Shown here: positions 15,386 to 31,250 of the stretch, one piece after another
How the letters are laid out: the number at the start of each line of letters is the position of its first letter
Numbering within the stretch: position 1 is the stretch's first letter
NCBI GenBank assembly: GCA_000469685.2
Contig: LS997566.1
Location: 9,537,493 to 9,601,492, forward strand
From: Haemonchus contortus
Taxonomy: Eukaryota > Nematoda > Chromadorea > Rhabditida > Trichostrongylidae
Reading direction: 5' to 3'
Length of the DNA: 64,000 nucleotides
Made by a program: the position numbers and the translations under genes
Notes under the pieces: generated by a model
Databases searched by the model: none
What the model was told of the DNA's origin: nothing
Seen by the model: only the letters and a program-made list of their open reading frames with translations

Positions 15386-17871
15386 AATACTGCACATACA
15401 ACCACCCAACATACACAGACGATACACACTACACGTACACATCACACACACCACACACACACAGTCACACAAATACACACTACACATACAACCACCACAC
15501 ATACGCAGGCGATACACAATACACGTACACATCACACAGACACCACACACACAGTCACACAAATACACACTACACATGCAACCACCACGCATACACAGGC
15601 GATATACAATACACGTACTCATCGCACACACCACACACACAGTTACACAAATACACACTACACATGCAACCACCACACATACACAGGCGATACACAATAC
15701 ACGTACACATCACACATACACCACACACACGGTCACACAAATACACACTACACATGCAACCACCACACATACACAGGCGATATACAATACACGTACACAT
15801 CGCACACACCACACACACAGTCACACAAATACACACTACACATACAATCACCACATACGTACATAAACACATCACATATACCACACGCATACTCACAAAC
15901 ACATATATAAATACTGCACAACAACCACCCAACATACACAGACGATATACAATACACGTACACATCGCACACACCACACACACAGTCACACAAATACACA
16001 CTACACATGCAACCACCACACATACACAGGCGATATACAATACATGTACACATCACACATACACCACACACACAGTCACACAAATACACACTACACATAC
16101 AATCACCACATACGTACATAAACACATCACATATACCACACGCATACTCACAAACACATATATAAATACTGCACATACAACCACCCAACATACACAGACG
16201 ATACACACTACACGTACACATCACACACACCACACACACAGTCACACAAATACACACTACACATACAACCACCACACATACGCAGGCGATACACAATACA
16301 CGTACACATCACACAGACACCACACACACAGTCACACAAATACACACTACACATGCAACCACCACACATACACAGGCGATATACAATACACGTACTCATC
16401 GCACACACCACACACACAGTTACACAAATACACACTACACATGCAACCACCACACATACACAGGCGATATACAATACACGTACACATCGCACACACCACA
16501 CACACAGTCACACAAATACACACTACACATACAACCACCACACATACGCAGGCGATACACAATACACGTACACATCACACATACACCACACACACAGTCA
16601 CACAAATACACACTAAACATACAATCACCACATACGTACATAAACACATCACATATACCACACGCATACTCACAAACACATATATAAATACTGCACATAC
16701 AACCACCCAACATACACAGACGATACACACTACACGTACACATCACACACACCACACACACAGTCACACAAATACACACTACACATGCAACCACCACACA
16801 TACACAGGCGATATACAATACACGTACACATCGCACACACCACACACACAGTCACACAAATACACACTACACATGCAACCACCACACATACACAGGCGAT
16901 ATACAATACATGTACACATCACACATACACCACACACACAGTCACACAAATACACACTACACATACAATCACCACATACGTACATAAACACATCACATAT
17001 ACCACACGCATACTCACAAACACATATATAAATACTGCACATACAACCACCCAACATACACAGACGATACACACTACACGTACACATCACACACACCACA
17101 CACACAGTCACACAAATACACACTACACATACAACCACCACACATACGCAGGCGATACACAATACACGTACACATCACACAGACACCACACACACAGTCA
17201 CACAAATACACACTACACATGCAACCACCACACATACACAGGCGATATACAATACACGTACACATCGCACACACCACACAGTCACACAAATACACACTAC
17301 ACATACAACCACCACACATACGCAGGCGATACACAATACACGTACACATCACACATACACCACACACACAGTCACACAAATACACACTAAACATACAACC
17401 ACCACACATACACAGGCCATATACAATACACGTACACATCGCACACACCACACACACAGTCACACAAATACACACTACACATACAACCACCACACACACA
17501 CGCTTACACAGACACACGTACATAAATACATCACACACACACCAAACATACACGACACGCATACTCACAATCACACACATACACTTTGCACATACAACCA
17601 CCACACATACACATAGTCTCACAAATACACAAAACACATACAACCACCACACATACGACACGCATACACACAGTCACACAATACACAATACACATACAAC
17701 CAACGCACATTCACTCACACACTCATATTCACACCACACATACAACCACCACACATACATAGACGATACACAATACAGGCGCACATCACACACACCACAC
17801 ACACAGTCACAAAAATACACAAATACACAATACACGAACACATCACACACACCACAACACAGTCACAAAAA
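15386..17871. repeat. CA-rich satellite array, segment 2
   Basis: Continuation of the 88-bp monomer array. From ~17,470 to 17,871 the units become irregular and resemble the diverged second half of the array (ACACGTACATAAATACATC, ACTTTGCACATACAACC). One substitution (CCACGCATAC at ~15,586) separates this copy from its counterpart at ~12,242. No gene. Confidence 0.9.
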
Positions 17872-17873
17872 TA

Positions 17874-18404
17874 TTAGGTTGTAATATAAGTTCTTAGAGT
17901 TTTTCACAAAGATTTCTCTGAACAAAAAGCAATAATTGCAATAATAAATTATTAAATAAGTTATTATAATAATTAGCCAATACACGAACTGTTTGGCCAC
18001 CATCTTCCTTCAGTAGTGCCTTCAGATGCTCTTGGTCGAATTCTGCAGGTCGTCCGCTTCGAGGCGTATCTTCAAGTTCGAAGTCGCCTATTTCAAGCTT
18101 TGCGAACCATTTTTGTGCAGTAGACACACCTATGTAAGACACCTCCCCTATACACACTGCATATCTCCCGAGCTGTTTCGGCAAGAAAAGCAGATGTCGA
18201 AAATGTTGATTTTTTCCTCCTAGATATTCCATTTCTGAGCCAGAAAAAAGACGAACAATTAAACTCCCCAAAAAAAAAGATAAAACAGTTTTGTAGAGGA
18301 GAAAGAGCTCTTTCGAATGAATGTATACACGTTGCTGAAAAACAAAACATGTCGTTGCAAAATAACTCTAACGCAAAACTCTACGAACTTATGTTACAAC
18401 CCAA
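17874..18404 (-). mobile_element. Internally deleted mariner, family 2 (531 bp)
   Basis: The ends are TTAGGTTGTAATATAAGTTC on the left and, read inward from the right, TTGGGTTGTAACATAAGTTC, an imperfect inverted repeat of about 30 bp with three mismatches. A TA duplication lies at 17,872-17,873 and 18,405-18,406. The transposase reads on the - strand and only its N-terminal third remains before sequence of the 3' untranslated end, so most of the gene is deleted. The same family is present at 38,812-39,703, with matching ends and shared subterminal sequence around GAAAGAGCTCTTTC. Confidence 0.9.
17894..18232 (-). pseudogene. N-terminal fragment of mariner transposase, family 2
   Basis: The - strand frame reads the paired helix-turn-helix DNA-binding region of a mariner transposase: QHFRHLLFLPKQLGRYAVC, then STAQKWFAKLEIGDFELED, then TPRSGRPAEFD and EHLKALLKEDGGQTVRVLA. 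It then runs into low-complexity 3'-end sequence and stops. No catalytic domain is present. It could in principle be translated as a DNA-binding fragment, but there is no sign of selection to keep it. The start is uncertain: an ATG at 18,232 or an upstream one at 18,271. Confidence 0.8.
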
Positions 18405-20169
18405 TACACAAATACACAATACACAAACAACCAACACACATACACTCACACACTCACATACACTCACACACTCACATTCACACTACACATACAACCACCA
18501 CACATACACAGACGATACACAATACACGTACACATCACACACACCACACACACAGTCACACAAATACACAATACACAAACAATCAACGCACATTCACTCA
18601 CACACTCATATTCACACCACACATACAACCACCACACATACACAGACGATACACAATGCACGTAGACATCACACACAGTCACACAAATGAACAAAACACA
18701 TACAGCCACCACACATACACAGACTATACGCAATACACGTACACATAACACACACCACACATACACACAGTCACACAAATACACACTACACATACAATCA
18801 CCACATACGTACATAAACACATCACATATACCACACGCATACACACAAACACATATATAAATACTGCACATACAACCACCCAACATACACAGACGATACA
18901 CACTACACGTACACATCATACACACCACACATACACACAGTCACACAAATACACACTACACATACAACCACCCCGCATACACAGACGATACACAATACAA
19001 GTACACATCACACACAGTCACACAAATGCACAAAACACATACAACCACCACACACACAGTCACACAAATACACACTACACATACAATCACCACATACGTA
19101 CATAAACACATCACATATACCACACGCATACACACAAACACATATATAAATACTGCACATACAACCACCCAACATACACAGACGATACACACTACACGTA
19201 CACATCATACACACCACACATACACACAGTCACACAAATACACACTACACATACAACCACCCCGCATACACAGACGATACACAATACAAGTACACATCAC
19301 ACACAGTCACACAAATGCACAAAACACATACAACCACCACACACACAGTCACACAAATACACACTACACATACAATCACCACATACGTACATAAACACAT
19401 CACATATACCACACGCATACTCACAAACACATATATAAATACTGCACATACAACCACCACACATACACAGACGATACACAATACACGTACACATCACACA
19501 CACCACACCCACAGTCACACAAATACACACTACACATGCAACCACCACACATACACTCACACAATCACATACATACACACTACACATACAACCACCACAC
19601 ACACACACAGACGATACACAATGCACGTACACATCACACACACACACCACACATACACACAGTCTTATAAATACACACTACACATACAACTACCCCACAT
19701 ACACTCACACAATCACACACATTTGCACTACACATACAACCACCACACACACACACACACTCACACAGACACACGTACATAAACACATCACACACACCAA
19801 ACATACACGACACGCATACTCACAATCACACACATACACTTTGCACATACAACCACCACACATACACATAGTCTCACAAATACACAAAACACATACAACC
19901 ACCACACATACACAGACGATACACAATACACGTACACATCACACACACCACACACACAGTCACACAAATGCGCAATATACATACAACCACCACATACACG
20001 CACACATACACACGTACATAAACACATCACATACACCATACGCATACACACAAACACACACATAAATACTGCACATACGACCACCCCACATACACAGACG
20101 ATACCCAATACACGTACACATCACACACACACCACACATACACACAGTCTTATAAATACACAAAAACAC

Positions 20170-23100
20170 AATACACATACAACCAACGCACGTACACTCA
20201 CATACACACTCACATACACACTACACATACAACCACCACACATACACAGACGATACACAATACGCGTACACATAACACACACGACACACACAGTCACACA
20301 AATGCGCAAAACACGTACAACCACAACACATACATTTACACAATTACACACATACACACTACACATACAATCACCCCACATACACAGACGATACACAGTA
20401 CACGTACAAATCACACACACACCACACATACACACAGCCACACAAATGCAATATACATGCAACCACCACGCATACACTCACACAATCACATACATACACA
20501 CTACACATACAACCACCACACACCCATACTTACCCATACACGCGTACATAAATACACCACACATACAGGACACGCATACTCACAATCACACACATACACT
20601 TTGCACATACAACCACCCCACATGCACAGACGTTACCCAATACACGTACACATCACACACACCACACATACACATAGTCTCACAAATACACGCTACACAT
20701 ACAACCACCCCACATACACAGACGATACACAGTACACGTACAAATCACACACACAATCACACAAATGCACAAAACACATACAACCACCACACATACACAG
20801 ACGATACACAATACACGTACACATCACACACACCACACACAAATGCACAAAACACATACAACCACCACACATACACAGACGATACACAATACACATACAC
20901 ATCACACACACCACACACACAAATGCACAAAACACATACAACCACCACACATACACTCACACAATCACACACATTTGCACTACACATATAACCACCACAT
21001 GCACACACTTACACAGACACACGTACATAAACACCACCCACACGACACCCATACACACAGTTACACACATACACACTACACATACAATCACCCCACATAC
21101 ACATACGATACACAATACACGTACACATCATACACACACCACACATACACATAGTCACACAAATACACAAAACACATACAACCATCCCACATACACTCAC
21201 ACAATCACACACATTTGCACTACACATACAACCACCACACACACACACTTACATAGACGCACGTACATAAACACATCACACACACGACACCCATACACAC
21301 AATTACACACATACACACTACACATACAACCACCACACACTTACACACGTACATAAACACATCACACATACACGACACGCATACACACATACACGCTACA
21401 CATACAATCACCCCACATACACAGACGATACACAGTACACGTACGAATCACACACACCACACATACACACAGCCACACAAATGCAATATACATACAACCA
21501 CCACGCATACACTCACACAATCACATACATACACACTACACATACAACCACCACACACCCATGCTTACCCATACACTCGTACATAAACACATCACACGTA
21601 CACGACACGCATACACACACATACACACTACACATCCAATCACCCCACATACACATACGATACACAATACACGTACACATCATACACACACCACACATAC
21701 ACATAGTCACACAAATACATAAAAGACATACAACCATCCCACATACACGCACACAGTCACACACATTTGCACTACACATACAACCACCACACACACACTT
21801 ACACAGACACACGTACATAAACACGTCACACACACGACACCCATACACACAATTACACACATACACACTACACATACAACCACCACACACACTTGCTCAT
21901 ACACACGTACATAAACACATCACACATACACGACACGCATACACACATACACGCTACACATACAATCACCCCACATACACAGACGATACACAGTACACGT
22001 ACAATTCACAGACACCACACCTACACACAGCCACACAAATGCAATATACATACAACCACCACGCATGCACTCACACAATCACACACATTTGCACTACACA
22101 TACAACCACCACACACCCATACTTACCCATACACGCGTACATAAACACACCACACATACAGGACACGCATACTCACAATCACACACATACACTTTGCACA
22201 TACAACCACCCCACATGCACAGACGATACCCAATACACGTACACATCACACACACCACACATACACACAGCCACACAAATGCAATATACATACAACCACC
22301 ACGCATACACTCACACAATCACATACATACACACTACACATACAACTACCCCACATACACAGACGATACACAATACACGTACACATCACACACACCACAC
22401 ATACTCACAGCCACACAAACGCAATATACATACAACCACCACGCATACACTCACACAATCACATACATACACACTACACATACAACCACCACACACCCAT
22501 ACTTACCCATACACTCGTACATAAACACATCACACGTACACGACACGCATACACACACATACACACTACACATCCAATCACCCGACATACACAGACGATA
22601 CACAATACACGTACACATCACACACACAGTCACACAAATGCACAAAACACATACAACCACCACACATACACTCACACAATCACATACATTCACACTACAC
22701 ATATAACCACCACACGCACACACTTACACAGACACACGTACATAAACACCACACACACGACACCCATACACACAATTACACACATACACTTTGCACATAC
22801 AACGACCCCACATGCACAGACGTTACCCATTACACGTACACATCACACACACCACACATACACATAGTCTCACAAATACACGCTACACATACAACCACCC
22901 CACATACACAGACGATACACAGTACACGTACAAATCACACACACCACACATACACACAGCCACACAAATGCAATATACATACAACCACCACGCATACACT
23001 CACACAATCACATACATAAACACTACACATACAACCACCACACACCCATACTTACCCATACACTCGTCCATAAACACATCACACGTACACGACACGCATA

Positions 23101-26100
23101 CACACACATACACACTACACATCCAATCACCCCACATACACAGACGATACACAATACACGTACACATCATACACACACCACACATACACATAGTCACACA
23201 AATACATAAAAGACATACAACCATCCCACATACACGCACACAGTCACACACATTTGCACTACACATACAACCACCACACACACACTTACACAGACACACG
23301 TACATAAACACGTCACACACACGACACCCATACACACAATTACACACATACACACTACACATACAACCACCACACACACTTACTCATACACACGTACATA
23401 AACACATCACACATACACGACACGCATACACACAGTCACACACATTTGCACTACACATACAACCACCACACACACACTTACACAGACACACGTACATAAA
23501 CACGTCACACACACGACACCCATACACACAATCACACACATTTGCACTACACATACAACCACCACACACCCATACTTACCCATACACGCGTACATAAACA
23601 CACCACACATACAGGACACGCATACTCACAATCACACACATACACTTTGCACATACAACCACCCCACATGCACAGACGATACCCAATACACGTACACATC
23701 ACACACACCACACATACACACAGCCACACAAATGCAATATACATACAACCACCACGCATACACTCACACAATCACATACATACACACTACACATACAACC
23801 ACCACACACCCATACTTACCCATACACTCGTACATAAACACATCACACGTACACGACACGCATACACACACATACACACTACACATCCAATCACCCCACA
23901 TACACAGACGATACACAATACACGTACACATCACACACACAGTCACACAAATGCACAAAACACATACAACCACCACACATACACAGACGATACACAATAC
24001 AAGTACACATCACACACAGTCACACAAATGCACAAAACACATACAACCACCACACACACAGTCACACAAATACACACTACACATACAATCACCACATACG
24101 TACATAAACACATCACATATACCACACGCATACTCACAAACACATATATAAATACTGCACATACAACCACCACACATACACAGACGATACACAATACACG
24201 TACACATCACACACACCACACCCACAGTCACACAAATACACACTACACATGCAACCACCACACATACACTCACACAATCACATACATACACACTACACAT
24301 ACAACCACCACACACACACAGACGATACACAATGCACGTACACATCACACACACACACACCACACATACACACAGTCTTATAAATACACACTACACATAC
24401 AACTACCCCACATACACTCACACAATCACACACATTTGCACTACACATACAACCACCACACACACACACACTCACACAGACACACGTACATAAACACATC
24501 ACACACACCAAACATACACGACACGCATACTCACAATCACACACATACACTTTGCACATACAACCACCACACATACACATAGTCTCACAAATACACAAAA
24601 CACATACAACCACCACACATACGACACGCATACACACAGTCACACAATACACAATACACATACAACCAACGTACATTCACTCACCCACTCATATTCACAC
24701 CACACATACAACCACCACACATACACAGACGATACACAATACACGTACACATCACACACACCACACACACAGTCACACAAATGCGCAATATACATACAAC
24801 CACCACATACACTCACACATACACACGTACATAAACACATCACATACACCATACGCATACACACAAACACACACATAAATACTGCACATACGACCACCCC
24901 ACATACACAGACGATACCCAATACACGTACACATCACACACACCACACCCACAGTCACACAAATACACACTACACATGCAACCACCACACATACACTCAC
25001 ACAATCACATACATACACACTACACATACAACCACCACACACACACAGACGATACACCATGCACGTACACATCACACACACACACCACACATACACACAG
25101 TCTTATAAATACACACTACACATACAACTACCCCACATACACTCACACAATCACACACATTTGCACTACACATACCACCACCACACACACACACTTACAC
25201 AGACACACGTACATAAACACATCACACACACCACACATACACATAGTCATACAAATACACAAAAACACAATACACATACAACCAACGCACGTACACTCAC
25301 ATACACACTCACATACACACTACACATACAACCACCACACATACACAGACGATACACAATACGCGTACACATAACACACACCACACACACAGTCACACAA
25401 ATGCGCAAAACACATACAACCACAACACATACATTTACACAATTACACACATACACACTACACATACAATCACCCCACATACACAGACGATACACAGTAC
25501 ACGTACAAATCACACACACACCACACATACACATAGCCACACAAATGCAATATACATGCAACCACCACGCATACACTCACACAATCACATACATACACAC
25601 TACACATACAACCACCACACACCCATACTTACCCATACACGCGTACATAAATACACCACACATACAGGACACGCATACTCACAATCACACACATACACTT
25701 TGCACATACAACCACCCCACATGCACAGACGTTACCCAATACACGTACACATCACACACACCACACATACACATAGTCTCACAAATACACGCTACACATA
25801 CAACCACCCCACATACACAGACGATACACAGTACACGTACAAATCACACACACAATCACACAAATGCACAAAACACATACAACCACCACACATACACAGA
25901 CGATACACAATACACGTACACATCACACACACCACACACACAAATGCACAAAACACATACAACCACCACACATACACAGACGATACACAATACACATACA
26001 CATCACACACACCACACACACAAATGCACAAAACACATACAACCACCACACATACACTCACACAATCACACACATTTGCACTACACATATAACCACCACA

Positions 26101-27480
26101 TACACACACTTACACAGACACACGTACATAAACACCACCCACACGACACCCATACACACAGTTACACACATACACACTACACATACAATCACCCCACATA
26201 CACATACGATACACAATACACGTACACATCATACACACACCACACATACACATAGTCACACAAATACACAAAACACATACAACCATCCCACATACACTCA
26301 CACAATCACACACATTTGCACTACACATACAACCACCACACACACACACTTACATAGACGCACGTACATAAACACATCACACACACGACACCCATACACA
26401 CAATTACACACATACACACTACACATACAACCACCACACACTTACACACGTACATAAACACATCACACATACACGACACGCATACACACATACACGCTAC
26501 ACATACAATCACCCCACATACACAGACGATACACAGTACACGTACAAATCACACACACCACACATACACACAGCCACACAAATGCAATATACATACAACC
26601 ACCACGCATACACTCACACAATCACATACATAAACACTACACATACAACCACCACACACCCATACTTACCCATACACTCGTCCATAAACACATCACACGT
26701 ACACGACACGCATACACACACATACACACTACACATCCAATCACCCCACATACACAGACGATACACAATACACGTACACATCATACACACACCACACATA
26801 TACATAGTCACACAAATACATAAAAGACATACAACCATCCCACATACACGCACACAGTCACACACATTTGCACTACACATACAACCACCACACACACACT
26901 TACACAGACACACGTACATAAACACGTCACACACACGACACCCATACACACAATTACACACATACACACTACACATACAACCACCACACACACTTACTCA
27001 TACACACGTACATAAACACATCACACATACACGACACGCATACACACATACACGCTACACATACAATCACCCCACATACACAGACGATACACAGTACACG
27101 TACAAATCACAGACACCACACCTACACACAGCCACACAAATGCAATATACATACAACCACCACGCATACACTCACACAATCACACACATTTGCACTACAC
27201 ATACAACCACCACACACCCATACTTACCCATACACGCGTACATAAACACACCACACATACAGGACACGCATACTCACAATCACACACATACACTTTGCAC
27301 ATACAACCACCCCACATGCACAGACGATACCCAATACACGTACACATCACACACACCACACATACACACAGCCACACAAATGCAATATACATACAACCAC
27401 CACGCATACACTCACACAATCACATACATACACACTACACATACAACTACCCCACATACACAGACGATACACAATACACG
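20170..27480. repeat. Pair of >2.2-kb direct copies within segment 3
   Basis: About 20,170-22,380 is repeated at about 25,260-27,480 with offsets of 5,099-5,101 bp (for example CAATATACATACAACCACC at 21,483 and 26,584). Further upstream, 19,297-19,990 matches 24,010-24,700 with an offset of ~4,713 bp. A third partial copy of the 25,556 region begins at 27,675. The changes of offset show internal indels between copies. Confidence 0.7.
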
Positions 27481-30400
27481 TACACATCACACACACCACA
27501 CATACACACAGTCACACAAATGCGCAAAACACATACAACCACAACACATACATTTACACAATTACACACATACACACTACACATACAATCACCCCACATA
27601 CACAGACGATACACAGTACACGTACAAATCACACACACACCACCCATACACACAGCCACACAAATGCAATATACATGCAACCACCACGCATACACTCACA
27701 CAATCACATACATACACACTACACATACAACCACCACACACCCATACTTACCCATACACGCGTACATAAATACACCACACATACAGGACACGCATACTCA
27801 CAATCACACACATACACTTTGCACATACAACCACCCCACATGCACAGACGTTACCCAATACACGTACACATCACACACACCACACATACACATAGTCTCA
27901 CAAATACACGCTACACATACAACCACCCCACATACACAGACGATACACAGTACACGTACAAATCACACACACAATCACACAAATGCACAAAACACATACA
28001 ACCACCACACATACACAGACGATACACAATACACGTACACATCACACACACCACACACACAAATGCACAAAACACATACAACCACCACACATACACAGAC
28101 GATACACAATACACATACACATCACACACACCACACACACAAATGCACAAAACACATACAACCACCACACATACACTCACACAATCACACACATTTGCAC
28201 TACACATATAACCACCACATACACACACTTACACAGACACACGTACATAAACACCACCCACACGACACCCATACACACAGTTACACACATACACACTACA
28301 CATACAACCACCACACACTTACACACGTACATAAACACATCACACATACACGACACGCATACACACATACACGCTACACATACAATCACCCCACATACAC
28401 AGACGATACACAGTACACGTACAAATCACACACACCACACATACACACAGCCACACAAATGCAATATACATACAACCACCACGCATACACTCACACAATC
28501 ACATACATAAACACTACACATACAACCACCACACACCCATACTTACCCATACACTCGTCCATAAACACATCACACGTACACGACACGCATACACACACAT
28601 ACACACTACACATCCAATCACCCCACATACACAGACGATACACAATACACGTACACATCATACACACACCACACATACACATAGTCACACAAATACATAA
28701 AAGACATACAACCATCCCACATACACGCACACAGTCACACACATTTGCACTACACATACAACCACCACACACACACTTACACAGACACACGTACATAAAC
28801 ACGTCACACACACGACACCCATACACACAATTACACACATACACACTACACATACAACCACCACACACTTACACACGTACATAAACACATCACACATACA
28901 CGACACGCATACACACATACACGCTACACATACAATCACCCCACATACACAGACGATACACAGTACACGTACAAATCACACACACCACACATACACACAG
29001 CCACACAAATGCAATATACATACAACCACCACGCATACACTCACACAATCACATACATAAACACTACACATACAACCACCACACACCCATACTTACCCAT
29101 ACACTCGTCCATAAACACATCACACGTACACGACACGCATACACACACATACACACTACACATCCAATCACCCCACATACACAGACGATACACAATACAC
29201 GTACACATCATACACACACCACACATACACATAGTCACACAAATACATAAAAGACATACAACCATCCCACATACACGCACACAGTCACACACATTTGCAC
29301 TACACATACAACCACCACACACACACTTACACAGACACACGTACATAAACACGTCACACACACGACACCCATACACACAATTACACACATACACACTACA
29401 CATACAACCACCACACACACTTACTCATACACACGTACATAAACACATCACACATACACGACACGCATACACACATACACGCTACACATACAATCACCCC
29501 ACATACACAGACGATACACAGTACACGTACAAATCACAGACACCACACCTACACACAGCCACACAAATGCAATATACATACAACCACCACGCATACACTC
29601 ACACAATCACATACATACACACTACACATACAACTACCCCACATACACAGACGATACACAATACACGTACACATCACACACACCACACATACACATAGTC
29701 ACACAAATACACAAAACACATACAACCATCCCACATACACTCACACAATCACACACATTTGCACTACACATACAACCACCACACACACACACTTACATAG
29801 ACGCACGTACATAAACACATCACACACACGACACCCATACACACAATTACACACATACACACTACACATACAACCACCACACACTTACACACGTACATAA
29901 ACACATCACACATACACGACACGCATACACACATACACTTTGCACATACAACCACCCCACATGCACAGACGTTACCCAATACACGCACACATCACACACA
30001 CACCACACATACACATAGTCTCACAAATACACACTACACATACAACCACCCCACATACACAGACGATACACAGTACACGTACAAATCACACACACAATCA
30101 CACAAATGCACAAAACACATACAACCACCACACATACACAGACGATACACAATACACGTACACATCACACAGACACCACACACACAGTCACACACATACA
30201 CGCTACACATACAATCACCCCACATACACAGACGATACACAGTACACGTACAAATCACACACACCACACATACACACAGCCACACAAATACATAAAACAC
30301 ATACAACCATCCCACATACACGCACACAGTCACACACATTTGCACTACACATACAACCACCACACACACTTACTCATACACACGTACATAAACACATCAC

Positions 30401-30653
30401 ACATACACGACACGCATACACACATACACACATAAATACTGCACATGGAACCACCCCACATACACAGACGATACCCAATACACGTACACATCACACACCC
30501 ACCACACATACACACTCGCACAAATACATCCTATACATGTAACCACCACACATACATACACTTACACATACACACGTACATAAACACATCACACACAAGG
30601 CACGCATGCACACAATCACACAAATACCTGCTACACATACAACGGCCACGCAC

Positions 30654-31000
30654 ACACACACACACACGCGTTACATACATACATGAGCACATCACACTTA
30701 TACACACCACATATACACACACAACCACACATAAACGCACATTCGCAGCGCACGCATACACAAACCCACTTCACATATGCCTACCACACATTCACACATG
30801 CACATATACAAAAGTTATCGCACACACACACACACACGCGTTACATACATACATGAGCACATCACACTTATACACACCACATATACACACACAACCACAC
30901 ATAAACGCACATTCGCAGCGCACGCATACACAAACCCACTTCACATATGCCTACCACACATTCACACATGCACATATACAAAAGTTATCGCACACACACC
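30654..31000. repeat. 170-bp tandem duplication at the satellite edge
   Basis: The block from GCGTTACATACATACATGAG through CACATATACAAAAGTTATCG occurs twice with a 170-bp period (30,671 and 30,841) and looks identical in both copies. It contains sequence foreign to the main monomers (GCACATTCGCAGCGCACGC). It lies at the right margin of the array. Confidence 0.85.
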
Positions 31001-31250
31001 TCACATGCACATATTTACACTCGTACATGAAAAATTACACGTTCACCCTCCACACGCATACACACACAATACACAATATACACATACACATATACACAAT
31101 ACATGAACACATTATGTACACACCACACACACCCACATTCACTTACACAAAAAAAGCACTGCATGTTCACACAAAATCACACATAGTACACTTACACAGT
31201 CACACATTAATACCCTATAGGTACAACCACCACATTCACACGATTCATAC

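Larger units (their letters stand above)
18407..31250. repeat. CA-rich satellite array, segment 3 (diverged)
   Basis: CA-rich, G-poor repeats continue, but with looser periodicity and extra unit types: TTGCACTACACATACAACC, CACCCATACTTACCCATACA, ACACTTTGCACATACAACC and GACACGCATAC. It contains nested duplications, including 289-bp (18,966 and 19,255), 550-bp tandem (about 28,317-28,866 and 28,867-29,416) and multi-kilobase copies. Open frames rich in His/Thr on the + strand and Cys/Val on the - strand are composition artefacts. The array fades between 31,000 and 31,250 into ordinary sequence. No gene. Confidence 0.9.

Noticed and set aside
1..31250. Telomeric DNA
   Set aside because: No tandem TTAGGC (nematode telomere repeat) is present; TTAGG occurs only as the end of mariner elements.
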